Of a DNA stretch of 64,000 nt, positions 9,290 through 17,797 are shown piece by piece. The notes beneath the pieces are model-generated. The model searched no databases. It saw nothing but the letters and a program-made list of their open reading frames with translations, and was not told where the DNA came from. Within the stretch, counting starts at the first letter, position 1, and each line of letters begins with the position of its first letter. Source of the DNA: Lewinella sp038528965 (GTDB lineage Bacteria; Bacteroidota; Bacteroidia; Chitinophagales; Saprospiraceae). The stretch lies in NCBI GenBank assembly GCA_038528965.1, contig JBCBEC010000009.1, positions 1 through 64,000 on the forward strand, read 5' to 3'. The position numbers and the translations under genes are program-made.

Positions 9290-9966
9290 TACACTGCTTC
9301 TATCGGTTGTTCTTTCTCCCAATCCAGTAGGCATTGAAGTAAGCCTGCTTCGGATGGGGTGTCAGCAATTCTATACTCTTTAACGGATGCATCCGAAAAA
9401 GTTACAGCTGTTGTTGATCCAATGCCAATTACCCTTTGCTGCTCACTGATGGTCTTTTGTTGCTGGTAAGCGGCAAAGTTGAGGGGGCTGGTGAAGAGAA
9501 GGTAGTCTGCTGCTGGCGGGTTAATGTCCGTGCGGATTTGGTTGTCATAAACCACTAGTGAATGAGCGTGGATTTGATTTTTTAATAGCTGCTGCACAGA
9601 GGCCCTGGAGCGCTGTGCTTGTACAAATACCACCCGAGTACCCTGCGCCAAAGCTAGCCATTGCATAGCAGTATTGGCCGGATTGCCATCTCCCACAAAG
9701 TCGGGCGCGTAGCCATGGCTAGTCAGCACTCGAGCAGCGCCATTACCGAGGCACGCTAGGCGTGCTGCGCTGGGCGGCTTACTTTGCTCTAGAAAGAATT
9801 GTGCTCCCTTGCCAGAATAAAAAAAATACCAATCAGCTGTGGGAAGTTCAGGAAATGATACTGGCGTGAACTCTAGCAAAGATGTTGCTATGAGTTGCCA
9901 TCCAGTCCCTAGTTCATGAAAAGGACTGGATGGCTGCAATTCCCGAGAAATGAATACACTAGGCAA
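9289..9966 (-). CDS. hemD: Uroporphyrinogen-III synthase
   Basis: 225 residues. HemD closes the linear tetrapyrrole hydroxymethylbilane with inversion of ring D to give uroporphyrinogen III. The family has low sequence identity but the two-domain pattern is visible: VFISREL at the N-terminus, YFFYSGKGAQFFLEQ, LACLGNGAARVLTSHGYAPDFVGDG in the hinge region, and a DYLLFTSPLNFAAYQQ / VIGIGSTTAVTFSD C-terminal half. The best start is TTG at 9966, 11 bases after the NYN gene; no ATG fits. HemC, the preceding enzyme of the pathway, is encoded two genes upstream. Confidence 0.9.
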   Translation of the reverse strand: MPSVFISRELQPSSPFHELGTGWQLIATSLLEFTPVSFPELPTADWYFFYSGKGAQFFLEQSKPPSAARLACLGNGAARVLTSHGYAPDFVGDGNPANTAMQWLALAQGTRVVFVQAQRSRASVQQLLKNQIHAHSLVVYDNQIRTDINPPAADYLLFTSPLNFAAYQQQKTISEQQRVIGIGSTTAVTFSDASVKEYRIADTPSEAGLLQCLLDWEKEQPIEAV

Positions 9967-9977
9967 TATACCGATGT

Positions 9978-10988
9978 TTATTCTTCGGCTGACTCTTCGG
10001 GTTCTTCTTCTTCCACTACCGGGGCGACCGTTTCTTCCACGGCATCCTCGGCTTCGATGAGCTGGATATTGGTAGCAATAAACTGCTTATCTTCATTTTT
10101 GGCCAGCGTGAATTCGACCTTGTCTCCCTCCAGAAGGTCATTGAAGTCCAGGTCCTTTACGCTAGTATAATGGAAGAAGAGGTTATTTGGTGGGAACTTG
10201 ACGAAACCGTAGCCATTTTTCAGACTGAGAATTTCACTGATGTGCACTTCTCCCTCATCTCCATCGTATTGCTCTCCTGGTTCACCATTGTTATCATCGT
10301 TGTTGTCCCTGTTGAAGACGGGATGATTCCGGCGCTTGCTTTCTCCGGGTACGAAGATATTATTGATCACCGGATCGTTGCGGCGCAATCGATTATCAAT
10401 GATCTCGTGCATAGGAATAGGGTAGCTCACCTCCTCTAGTAAATCTTGTGAGGTCCGGGTTACCATCGTTTTGCCCATGTCGTTGGTAAACTCAAAGTCC
10501 CAGGATAAGATCATTACTCTGGTACCCAGGGTATTCAACTTGCGTACGAGGGGCAGATAATCTCCGTCGCTGGCAATCAACACTAGTACATCAAAGTGTT
10601 TGTATACCGCATTTTCGTAAGCCTCCAGTGCCAGCCAAACGTCAATACCTTTTTCTTCTCGGCGGCCATTACTATTCCTGAGTGGAAGGTAGTGTGTGGT
10701 AACACCAGCAGACATTAGGATATCGTCAAATACCCGATCCCAGTAGAGGACAGCACCTCGTTGGTGGGCTTCCTGGGCGCTTAATCGCCCCCGGAAATAA
10801 TGGGCGTCCACAATCTGGCATACGTTGGCATTAGTACTTTCCCTTTCTGCTACTTCTTGCTTGATAAACTTGTGCAGCCCAGTAATGCTAAGCCGCCGCT
10901 GACGGGGGTGGTCGTAGTTGTAGTAGTTGCTAACGTGTAGAAAATAATTGCCGTCGTAGAAGACGCCAATCTTGATTAATTTGCTCAT
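9978..10988 (-). CDS. NYN-domain ribonuclease-like protein with cold-shock domain
   Basis: 336 residues. Residues 1-190 form a NYN (PIN-like) domain with the expected acidic residues: D12 in VFYDGNYF, D116 in GIDVWLALEAY, and D141/D143 in ASDGDYLPLVRKL. A low-complexity N/D/G/E-rich linker (223-245) leads to a cold-shock/S1-like OB fold (246-312) with RNP1-like KNGYGFVKF (257-265) and RNP2-like LFFHYT (270-275). The C-terminus is a Glu-rich tail. The combination suggests an RNA-binding, possibly RNA-cleaving protein. It is sandwiched between hemC and hemD (11 bases from hemD), so it is co-expressed with heme synthesis; why is unknown. Confidence 0.85.
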   Translation of the reverse strand: MSKLIKIGVFYDGNYFLHVSNYYNYDHPRQRRLSITGLHKFIKQEVAERESTNANVCQIVDAHYFRGRLSAQEAHQRGAVLYWDRVFDDILMSAGVTTHYLPLRNSNGRREEKGIDVWLALEAYENAVYKHFDVLVLIASDGDYLPLVRKLNTLGTRVMILSWDFEFTNDMGKTMVTRTSQDLLEEVSYPIPMHEIIDNRLRRNDPVINNIFVPGESKRRNHPVFNRDNNDDNNGEPGEQYDGDEGEVHISEILSLKNGYGFVKFPPNNLFFHYTSVKDLDFNDLLEGDKVEFTLAKNEDKQFIATNIQLIEAEDAVEETVAPVVEEEEPEESAEE

Positions 10989-11093
10989 GCTAGTGGCTAA
11001 CTTTAAAACAATTTTTCAATACTTCACTTTCAGGGGAGCGGTCTAAACTATGAAGTTACCCACCGTTTCAGGTAGACAACATCTCTATCTTAA

Positions 11094-12005
11094 TTATTGG
11101 TCTTTGAGGGCGGCGACTGCCTTCTCTGCTAATTCAAAGCGGGTACTAGATGATAGACTTACGGTTCTTAATGGGGTGACTGCCGATTCTGCAAAGGCTG
11201 CCCAAAGATGATAATTTCCGGTGGAATCACGGCGACAAAAAACACCTAAAGGCATTTGGCAGCCTCCTTCCATCAACTGCAATACTTTACGTTCCACATT
11301 GGTGCAGTCAGCAACTGCTTGCTGATGGAGTTCTTTTAGTTTGCGACGCAGCGGCTTATCATTGGCCCGAACCTGAAACGCCAATACGCCTTGGGCCGGT
11401 GCGGGAATAAACTCCGTTGGGTCAAATTTAATGACCTCAAATTCGCTGAGGTCAAGCTCAAGACGCGTAATGCCCGCACCTGCCAGGACAATAGCGTCAA
11501 ACTGACCTTCCCGAAGTTTGTTGATACGGGTGGGCACATTGCCACGGATATCCTTCATCTCTAAATCGGGGCGGAAATGCTGCAGTTGAGCTTTCCGGCG
11601 CGCGGAAGAGGTGCCTACAAGCGCCCCTTCTGGTAGCTGCATCATTTTTTGGGCGACGGCCCGGTCTTTCCGAACCAGCAGCCAATCTGCGGGATCTTCC
11701 CGATAGGAGACCGCTGTAATAACCAAGCCTGGAGGAGAAGTAGTTGGTAAATCTTTCATAGAATGTACCGCTAAATCCACCTCTTCGTTGAGCAGAGCCT
11801 CCTCTATTTCTTTGGTAAAGAATCCCTTGCCTTCGATCTTGTCAAAGCTCAAATGCTGAATCTTATCCCCCTTGGTTTTGATGATATTGATACTGGACTG
11901 GACGCCAATTTTTTCTAGCTCGTCCTGTAAGAAGTGTGCTTGCCATAAGGCGAGTTTACTACCCCGTGTTCCTATCTTAACTACAGCCTCCAATTTTTCG
12001 GACAA
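11094..12005 (-). CDS. hemC: Hydroxymethylbilane synthase (porphobilinogen deaminase)
   Basis: Polymerises four porphobilinogens into hydroxymethylbilane. 303 residues with all family signatures: IGTRGSKLALWQA at the N-terminus, HSMKDLPT, GTSSARRKAQL, DIRGNVPTR, LAGAGITRL, PAPAQGVLAF, and EGGCQMPLG, whose Cys (C249 counting from 12005) carries the dipyrromethane cofactor. No ATG exists at the N-terminus; candidates are TTG at 12005 and TTG at 11993. A minus-strand -7 element at 12010-12003 overlaps the first TTG, which favours 11993 with a very short leader. It is the first gene of hemC-NYN-hemD-lipoprotein and is divergent from lpxD. Confidence 0.95.
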   Translation of the reverse strand: MSEKLEAVVKIGTRGSKLALWQAHFLQDELEKIGVQSSINIIKTKGDKIQHLSFDKIEGKGFFTKEIEEALLNEEVDLAVHSMKDLPTTSPPGLVITAVSYREDPADWLLVRKDRAVAQKMMQLPEGALVGTSSARRKAQLQHFRPDLEMKDIRGNVPTRINKLREGQFDAIVLAGAGITRLELDLSEFEVIKFDPTEFIPAPAQGVLAFQVRANDKPLRRKLKELHQQAVADCTNVERKVLQLMEGGCQMPLGVFCRRDSTGNYHLWAAFAESAVTPLRTVSLSSSTRFELAEKAVAALKDQ

Positions 12006-12010
12006 ATATA
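12003..12010 (-). promoter_or_regulatory. -7 element for hemC (TATATTTG)
   Basis: Exact TAnnTTTG on the minus strand, overlapping the first possible hemC TTG start. It lies only 10 bases from the lpxD element on the other strand. Confidence 0.5.
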
Positions 12011-12020
12011 CAAAAGATTA

Positions 12021-12028
12021 TACCTTTG
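12021..12028 (+). promoter_or_regulatory. -7 element for lpxD (TACCTTTG)
   Basis: Exact TAnnTTTG ending four bases before the lpxD ATG at 12033. Transcription would begin at or within a few bases of the start codon, implying a leaderless or nearly leaderless mRNA. Confidence 0.6.
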
Positions 12029-12032
12029 CCCC

Positions 12033-13079
12033 ATGCAATTATCAGCTCAAGAACTGGCAAATATATTAGGTGCAGAGGTAGACGGAGACCCAACGGTAAA
12101 GGTCAACCGACCCGCTAAGATCGAAGAAGGAGGTGCGGGTGCTATCAGCTTTCTGGCGAACCCAAAGTACGAGGATTACCTTTATGAAACCACGGCCTCC
12201 GTTGTAGTAGTGAGTCGTGACTTTCAACCTAAAACTGCCGTATCTGCTACGCTTCTGCGCGTAGACCAAGTGTACGAATCCTTTGCACGTCTATTGTCTT
12301 TTTACGACCAGGCCGTACAAGCCCGGCCCCAGGGTGTTTCTAAGCACGCAGCGGTAGATGAAACAGCCCAATTGGCGGATAGTGCCGTGGTAGGACGTTT
12401 TGCTACCATCGAGCGGGGAGCGGTTCTTGAGGAGAATGTAGTTGTCTTTGATCACGTGTACATCGGCGCTAATGCTCGGGTGGGAGCTGGCTCAATTCTC
12501 TTCCCTGGCGCCCGTCTACTGCATCAATGCGAATTGGGGAAGAATTGCATCATCCACGCCAATGCTGTCATTGGTAGCGACGGCTTCGGATTCGCACCTG
12601 ATGAACAAGGGGTATACCAAAAAGTCCCCCAGGTGGGTAGCGTAGTGCTGGAAGACAATGTTGATGTGGGGGCCAATTCTACCATTGACCGTGCGACCAT
12701 GGGCGTTACACGGATCGGCGAGGGGGTTAAGATTGATAACCTGGTCCAAATTGGGCACAATGTAGAAGTAGGAGCGCATACGGTGATTGCCGCTCAGACC
12801 GGGGTAGCAGGAAGTACCAAAATTGGTAAACACTGTCGTATTGGTGGTCAGGTAGGTTTTGTGGGGCACGTCAATATTGCGGACGGGACTCAAATTCAAG
12901 CCCAAAGTGGTATTGCCGGTGCCATCGAGGAGCCTAATCAAGCCTGGTTTGGATCGCCAGCGATTCCTTATCGCGATTATATTCGTTCCTACTCCGTTTT
13001 CAAGAAATTGCCTGATCTGTATCGGCAAATTCACCGGCTAGAACAGGAAATCAAAGCGCTACACCGCCGCGACGAATAA
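12033..13079 (+). CDS. lpxD: UDP-3-O-(3-hydroxyacyl)glucosamine N-acyltransferase
   Basis: Third step of lipid A synthesis: transfers a 3-hydroxyacyl chain from ACP to the 2-amino group of UDP-3-O-acylglucosamine. 348 residues, close to the family norm. An N-terminal uridine-binding domain (residues 1-100) is followed by a left-handed beta-helix of hexapeptide repeats, containing NAVIGSDGFGFAPDE with the GFGF substrate loop and IGHNVEVGAHTVIAAQTGVAGSTKIG with the catalytic His region. A C-terminal helix (SVFKKLPDLYRQIHRLEQEIKALH) supports trimerisation. It heads the lpxD - lpxC/fabZ - lpxA cluster, 145 bases before the next start. Confidence 0.95.
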   Translation: MQLSAQELANILGAEVDGDPTVKVNRPAKIEEGGAGAISFLANPKYEDYLYETTASVVVVSRDFQPKTAVSATLLRVDQVYESFARLLSFYDQAVQARPQGVSKHAAVDETAQLADSAVVGRFATIERGAVLEENVVVFDHVYIGANARVGAGSILFPGARLLHQCELGKNCIIHANAVIGSDGFGFAPDEQGVYQKVPQVGSVVLEDNVDVGANSTIDRATMGVTRIGEGVKIDNLVQIGHNVEVGAHTVIAAQTGVAGSTKIGKHCRIGGQVGFVGHVNIADGTQIQAQSGIAGAIEEPNQAWFGSPAIPYRDYIRSYSVFKKLPDLYRQIHRLEQEIKALHRRDE

Positions 13080-13189
13080 GTCCTTCATTCTCTTATCTCT
13101 TCCTTGGGGTTCAGTAATTCCCCAAGGGCAGGGGAGGCTAGTACACGGGTGGTGTTGAGTCTTAGGCTAGTCAAGCCGACGAAATAAAT

Positions 13190-13197
13190 TATCTTTG
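13190..13197 (+). promoter_or_regulatory. -7 element for lpxC-fabZ (TATCTTTG)
   Basis: Exact TAnnTTTG, 27 bases upstream of the ATG at 13225. It argues against the longer upstream start at 13195, which would lie inside the promoter. Confidence 0.6.
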
Positions 13198-13224
13198 CGC
13201 GATATTTTCAGCGGATTCTCTTTT

Positions 13225-14622
13225 ATGAAGCAAAAAACAATACAGCAAGCCTTCAGTCTTGAAGGTGTAGGGCTGCATTCCGGGGCACAAGTCAAAATGA
13301 ACTTTCAGCCCGCAGGTGTAGATCATGGTATCAAATTCCAACGCCTGGACTTGGAAGGTGAACCCGTCGTTCATGCTGATATCGGGCGCGTTGTGAGCAC
13401 CGATCGTAGTACAACCATTAAGTCTGGTGAAGCGAGTATCAGTACGGTCGAGCACGTTTTGTCTGCTTTAGCAGGCTTGTGCGTGGACAATGTACTCATT
13501 CAAATTGACGGACCAGAGGTTCCTATCCTTGACGGTAGCGCCATTGAGTTTGTGCGGGCTATTAATAAGGTGGGGCTTGAGGAGCAAGACGCTGATCGGG
13601 AGTACTTCATTGTAGAGGAGCCAATTGTCTATCGTGATGAAGAGACCGGTACGGAGATCATGGCCCTTCCACACGATGGTTTTGAGCTGGTAACCTTAAT
13701 TGATTTCGGTTCACCAGTGCTGGGGCAGCAGTATGCTACTCTTCAGGATATGGAAGGCTACGAACAAGATATTGCCCCTTGCCGCACCTTCGTCTTCTTA
13801 CGGGAATTAGAGATGTTGTTTGAGCATAACCTCATTAAAGGAGGAGACTTAAATAACGCCATCGTGATTGCTGATAATGAGGTACCACAAGAGCAACTTG
13901 ACCGTCTAGCGCAAAAACTGGGGCGCCCAAGGGTAGCCTTTGATGGTAAGGGCATCTTGAATAATCTGAAATTGCATTTTCAAAACGAACCTGCCCGCCA
14001 TAAATTGCTGGATGTTATCGGTGATACCTACCTCTTGGGCCGGCCAATCAAAGGAAGAATCCTAGCCACGAAACCCGGTCATACGGCCAATGTGGCTTTT
14101 ACTAAACTGCTGAAAAAGCAGCTCATTGAGCAGCGTAAACTTCGTGGGCGGCCGATCTACAACCCCAATGAAGAGCCCGTCTTTGACTCCGTGAAAATTG
14201 CCGAATGGCTACCGCACCGCTTCCCTTTTCTGTTGATTGATAAGATCATCAGTTTGTCGGAGACTAAGGTGGTTGGAGTAAAAAATATTACCTTTAACGA
14301 ACAGTTTTTCCAGGGGCACTTTCCGAATAACCCAGTTATGCCAGGGGTTTTGCAAATCGAAGCCATGGCACAAACCGGGGGAATTTTGGCCCTCTCAACA
14401 GTTGAAGACCCCGGCAACTGGGATACCTATTTCCTCAAGATCGAGAATGCTAAATTCAAGCACAAGGTAGTACCTGGTGATACGGTTATCTTCAAAATGG
14501 AATTAAAGGCCCCTATACGTCGGGGCATTTGTCAAATGCTGGGGACCGCTTACGTGGGTAAGAAAATTGTTTCCGAAGCAGAATTGACAGCTCAAATCGT
14601 TAAGCGCCCTGATAATGAATAG
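13225..14622 (+). CDS. lpxC/fabZ: Bifunctional UDP-3-O-acyl-GlcNAc deacetylase / 3-hydroxyacyl-ACP dehydratase
   Basis: 465-residue fusion typical of Bacteroidota. The N-terminal ~305 residues are LpxC, the zinc deacetylase committing to lipid A synthesis, with the GVGLHSG opening, zinc-ligand His in ISTVEHVLSALAGL, and HKLLDVIGDTYLLG with its His/Asp ligands. The C-terminal ~150 residues are FabZ, the hot-dog-fold dehydratase of fatty acid elongation, with HRFPFLLIDKI and the catalytic GHFPNNPVMPGVLQIEAMAQ segment. The fusion couples two pathways that compete for 3-hydroxyacyl-ACP. Start ATG 13225 is supported by the -7 element at 13190. The stop overlaps the lpxA start. Confidence 0.96.
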   Translation: MKQKTIQQAFSLEGVGLHSGAQVKMNFQPAGVDHGIKFQRLDLEGEPVVHADIGRVVSTDRSTTIKSGEASISTVEHVLSALAGLCVDNVLIQIDGPEVPILDGSAIEFVRAINKVGLEEQDADREYFIVEEPIVYRDEETGTEIMALPHDGFELVTLIDFGSPVLGQQYATLQDMEGYEQDIAPCRTFVFLRELEMLFEHNLIKGGDLNNAIVIADNEVPQEQLDRLAQKLGRPRVAFDGKGILNNLKLHFQNEPARHKLLDVIGDTYLLGRPIKGRILATKPGHTANVAFTKLLKKQLIEQRKLRGRPIYNPNEEPVFDSVKIAEWLPHRFPFLLIDKIISLSETKVVGVKNITFNEQFFQGHFPNNPVMPGVLQIEAMAQTGGILALSTVEDPGNWDTYFLKIENAKFKHKVVPGDTVIFKMELKAPIRRGICQMLGTAYVGKKIVSEAELTAQIVKRPDNE

Positions 14623-15430
14623 CAACTACAGAGAACACAGCGTTATACACCCTGAGGCGCAAATAGGGCAAAATGTGACTATTGGCCCCTTCTGCTACAT
14701 TGACCAAGATGTAGTTATTGGCGACAACACCTGGATTGGCCCCAATGTAACCATCTTTGCGGGCGCACGCATTGGTCAGAACGTACAGATTCACCCTGGT
14801 GCCGTCGTCTCAGGAGTGCCACAGGACCTGAAGTTTAAAGGTGAGGTGACGACCGCGGAAATTGGCGATAATACCATCGTCCGGGAATATGTCACCATCA
14901 ATCGAGGAACTTCCTACGCTAATAAGACCGTCATCGGTAAGAATTGCTTGATCATGGCTTATGCCCACGTAGCGCACGACTGCATTCTGGGTGATCACGT
15001 TATTCTGGCGAATAATGTAGCCTTGGCGGGGCATGTTACCATTGAGGATTGGGCCATTCTGGAGGCGCTAGCTGCCGTGCAACAGTTTACCCGGATTGGA
15101 CAGCACAGCTTCATTGCTGGGGGATCTCTGGTGCGCAAAAGTGTCCCACCGTATATCCGCGCCGCCCGCGAGCCGCTGAGCTACGTAGGGGTAAATAAGG
15201 TAGGTCTAACGCGCCGCAATTTTACCACTGAACAAATCAACCAAATCCACGATATCTACCGGATTATGTTTGTCAAGGGCTATAACCTTACAAATGCCCT
15301 GGAAATTGTCGACTCATCTATTGAGCCATCGGTAGAGAAGGACTATATTCTCGAGTTTGTTCGCTCTACCGAGCGGGGCATTCTGCGCGGTTTCAATCAG
15401 CTCAACGGTAGCGAATTGTATGAGGATTAA
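14615..15430 (+). CDS. lpxA: Acyl-ACP--UDP-N-acetylglucosamine O-acyltransferase
   Basis: First enzyme of lipid A synthesis, adding a 3-hydroxyacyl group to the 3-OH of UDP-GlcNAc. 271 residues: an N-terminal left-handed beta-helix of hexapeptides (IGPFCYIDQDVVIGDNTWIGPNV and onward), then GTSYANKTVIGKNCLIMAYAHVAHDCILG containing the catalytic His in AHVAHDC, and a C-terminal helical domain (GLTRRNFTTEQINQIHDIYRIMF). The ATG overlaps the lpxC-fabZ stop by eight bases, indicating translational coupling. The 3' end overlaps the start of the following ABC ATPase gene. Confidence 0.96.
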   Translation: MNSNYREHSVIHPEAQIGQNVTIGPFCYIDQDVVIGDNTWIGPNVTIFAGARIGQNVQIHPGAVVSGVPQDLKFKGEVTTAEIGDNTIVREYVTINRGTSYANKTVIGKNCLIMAYAHVAHDCILGDHVILANNVALAGHVTIEDWAILEALAAVQQFTRIGQHSFIAGGSLVRKSVPPYIRAAREPLSYVGVNKVGLTRRNFTTEQINQIHDIYRIMFVKGYNLTNALEIVDSSIEPSVEKDYILEFVRSTERGILRGFNQLNGSELYED

Positions 15431-16055
15431 GCTCTCCGGAGTAGGTAAACGGTACCGGCGGGAGTGGATTCTACGCCAAATCGATCTGGATTTTCAGGAA
15501 GGTAGCCGCTATGGTATTACCGGGCCTAACGGTTCTGGTAAGTCCACATTGCTTAAAATGCTCAGTGGTCACCTAACTCCCACTAAAGGCAAGATTGAAT
15601 TTACCCATCAAGGCAAGGCTGTTGAGGTGGGGCAGGTGTATAATCACTTGGCCTATGCCGCACCTTATATTGAGTTAATTGAAGAGTTTACGTTGGAGGA
15701 GGCGATCCTTTTTCACCAACGTTTTCGCCCCTTACTACCGGGTCTAACTATCGAATTACTCATTGATCGGTTAGGACTGAAGCGAGCTCGCTCTCGGCCC
15801 ATCGCTCAGTTTTCCAGTGGGATGAAACAGCGAGTCAAATTAGCACTGGCCTGCTGTACCGCAGCTGATTATCTCCTGCTGGATGAACCTACTACCAACT
15901 TGGACGAACAGGGAATATCCTGGTACCAGCAACTACTCCAAGATTTTGTGGGAGACCGACTCCTGATCATTGCCTCAAATGTGGCTGACGATTACCGAAT
16001 TTGTCCTACCGTAATTGATGTCATGACCTTTAAGCAAGCACGCTCTGCCCGCTAG
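15420..16055 (+). CDS. ABC transporter ATP-binding protein (orphan)
   Basis: 211-residue ATPase with Walker A GPNGSGKST (35-43), signature FSSGMKQ (131-137) and Walker B YLLLDEPTTNLD (151-162). The sensor His switch looks replaced: the usual H-loop position reads IIASNVADDY. ATG 15420 overlaps the lpxA stop by 11 bases, so it is translationally coupled to the lipid A genes; longer starts inside lpxA are unlikely. No permease gene is nearby, so the membrane partner must be elsewhere. The short form resembles single-domain ATPases such as CcmA-type exporters, but the substrate is unknown. Given the operon, a role in envelope biogenesis is plausible but is inference. Confidence 0.85.
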   Translation: MRIKLSGVGKRYRREWILRQIDLDFQEGSRYGITGPNGSGKSTLLKMLSGHLTPTKGKIEFTHQGKAVEVGQVYNHLAYAAPYIELIEEFTLEEAILFHQRFRPLLPGLTIELLIDRLGLKRARSRPIAQFSSGMKQRVKLALACCTAADYLLLDEPTTNLDEQGISWYQQLLQDFVGDRLLIIASNVADDYRICPTVIDVMTFKQARSAR

Positions 16056-16363
16056 CGAAATCTTAGCGCAGAGACGGAAAAATTTCGTTTTAAAGCGGAA
16101 GTCTACGGCTTGTTCCATTCTTTTTGTCCGCCTCACAAGGCAGCGATTTTAATGTTACTAATTTATAATCAACTGAACAGCAGTTGTTAAGCCCCTTCTT
16201 TTTGCCCTGTTAATAACTTAGGCACAGATATGGCAATTGTTAAATCGACTATGCATACGGAGAAACCCTACCGAAATATGCTACGGTGAGAATTACCCAA
16301 AAACTAAACCGTATAAACACCCCAAAACCTCATCCATTCAACAAGGGATTTCGCACCAAACTT
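16056..16363. other. Intergenic region upstream of the unknown cluster
   Basis: About 310 bases without a gene. It contains one copy of the palindrome GTTAATAAC at 16209-16217, which recurs at 16403 and 21831. No TAnnTTTG element was recognised here. Confidence 0.5.
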
Positions 16364-16393
16364 GAGTGTCGGCAGTGTCCGACTCTTTTTTAC
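16364..16393 (+). terminator. Terminator-like hairpin just upstream of the isoprenoid-fold gene
   Basis: Stem GAGTGTCGG / CCGACTC with one mismatch and a 6-base loop (16373-16378), followed by TTTTTTT. It either ends the lipid A transcript (300 bases after the ABC ATPase stop) or acts as an attenuator for the gene starting at 16436. Confidence 0.65.
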
Positions 16394-16399
16394 TCTTAT

Positions 16400-16414
16400 C
16401 GTGTTAATAACACG
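16400..16414. promoter_or_regulatory. 15-bp palindrome CGTGTTAATAACACG
   Basis: Perfect dyad centred on one A, 22 bases before the ATG at 16436. Its core GTTAATAAC also occurs at 16209-16217 and 21831-21839. The position suggests an operator; no binding protein is known. Confidence 0.45.
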
Positions 16415-16435
16415 TTATAAACCCTTTTGAATGTT

Positions 16436-17797
16436 ATGGCCGTAGACAGGTACAGGGACATGTATCAAGTAGTCGAGCAAGTGAAGCTCGAGTTTCCTGC
16501 TTTCCTAGCACAGGGGCAGGCTACGGCAGGGGCAGAGTGGGTTATTGACCTGCTAGAAAGTAAACTTGCTGGGCGGCCTATCCGTGCTTATTTCCTGGCT
16601 AAGACTACCAATTGGCTAGTACAATTACAGACACCCTGGCAACGAGTTAGTACCCGTTTATTGCCAGGGGCTGGCCGTCTTTTCTCTGCTCAACTGCCGT
16701 TGATTTTTGAGGTAGTGATTACAGTGCAATATTTACACAACCAAATTCTTGATGGTAAATCCGGTGTAACGAATCGTGAGCGCATCTCGCGCAATTTATT
16801 AGCAGCAAACCTTCTCAAGGAGAAGTTATACCGCTACATCGACCAAGAGGTTCCCCTGTGGGCTCGTTCGATTATCGCACAGGCGGTGCGGACGAGTTTC
16901 GAGTTGGTGGATCAAGGACAATTTCTGGAGCAAACTCAAAATATCTATTCCGCTTATCGCGATGGTCAGCCAAATTGGCGACAAAATATGCCTACGGCAG
17001 TTCTGGATAGAGTTGACCTATCGGCAGTCAAGCCATTTCTTGATAAGCTTAAGAACGATCTTCCAGTGATGCTACACGAGCAGCTCGATGTATATTTTCA
17101 CCGGATGTATCTCACGTGCGCCAGCTTGTTTGTAGAAGCGGTTCAGCTATTGGGACAATTGCTTAAGGTGCCTACCCAGCGGCTGCAGTCAGTCCATCAA
17201 TTCAGCGTCTGCTACGGACTGATGCGCCAATTGGTGAATGACAATGCTGATTGGATTCCCACTCGCTTTGGCCTGGAAACGAAGACCAAGACTGCTGCCG
17301 ATAGTTTCAGTGACTTGCGTAATACTACTTTGACGCTGCCATTGTTTTTCTATCTGGCAGAGGGACAAGGAGGGAAGATCGACTACTTTCTGGAACGCCA
17401 AATGTGCTGGTCCTCCGCTTTTGAAGATCCCGTTTTTGACGAGATACTGGAATCCGATGCTCTTTTCAAGTCGGTGCAGAATACTCGAATTCTGGCAGAG
17501 CTGGCCCTGGCCTACTTACCAGCGGATGATCTGGATGCTCAATTTTTAGCTGATTCGTGCGAGATCGTCCATTGGAATAAGTTTTTGGCACCTTGTCTCA
17601 AGCATCCGGCTTATCAAGGCTACCGCAAGAAGGCTTACCGTAAACGTACACGCCAGCTGATTTTGGAGTTACGTCGCGAGCGTACCCATCAACCCGAAGC
17701 TATTTGGCGACAAAAAAGCGAGGGTTTCTGGGGAGTTCCTCAAATACCGCAGCCCGTTATTCCGAGGTTACACGCACTGCTTAGGCAAACATCTTAA
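16436..17797 (+). CDS. Diverged class I isoprenoid-synthase-fold protein
   Basis: 453 residues, all-helical composition. Residues ~258-302 resemble the second motif region of polyprenyl diphosphate synthases: YGLMRQLVNDNADWIP aligns with the GxxFQIxDDxxD segment (NDNAD at 268-272, first Asp changed to Asn), followed by SDLRNTTLTLPLFFYL, resembling the D-x-GKxTLP segment. The first Asp-rich motif is lost: the corresponding helix reads QYLHNQILDGKSGVTNRERIS, with no DDxxD. Longer than canonical synthases (~325). It may be a catalytically altered or ligand-binding relative. Start ATG 16436; a TTG nine bases upstream is the alternative. It is the first gene of the unknown cluster, 686 bases before the kinase-like gene. 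Confidence 0.6.
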   Translation: MAVDRYRDMYQVVEQVKLEFPAFLAQGQATAGAEWVIDLLESKLAGRPIRAYFLAKTTNWLVQLQTPWQRVSTRLLPGAGRLFSAQLPLIFEVVITVQYLHNQILDGKSGVTNRERISRNLLAANLLKEKLYRYIDQEVPLWARSIIAQAVRTSFELVDQGQFLEQTQNIYSAYRDGQPNWRQNMPTAVLDRVDLSAVKPFLDKLKNDLPVMLHEQLDVYFHRMYLTCASLFVEAVQLLGQLLKVPTQRLQSVHQFSVCYGLMRQLVNDNADWIPTRFGLETKTKTAADSFSDLRNTTLTLPLFFYLAEGQGGKIDYFLERQMCWSSAFEDPVFDEILESDALFKSVQNTRILAELALAYLPADDLDAQFLADSCEIVHWNKFLAPCLKHPAYQGYRKKAYRKRTRQLILELRRERTHQPEAIWRQKSEGFWGVPQIPQPVIPRLHALLRQTS

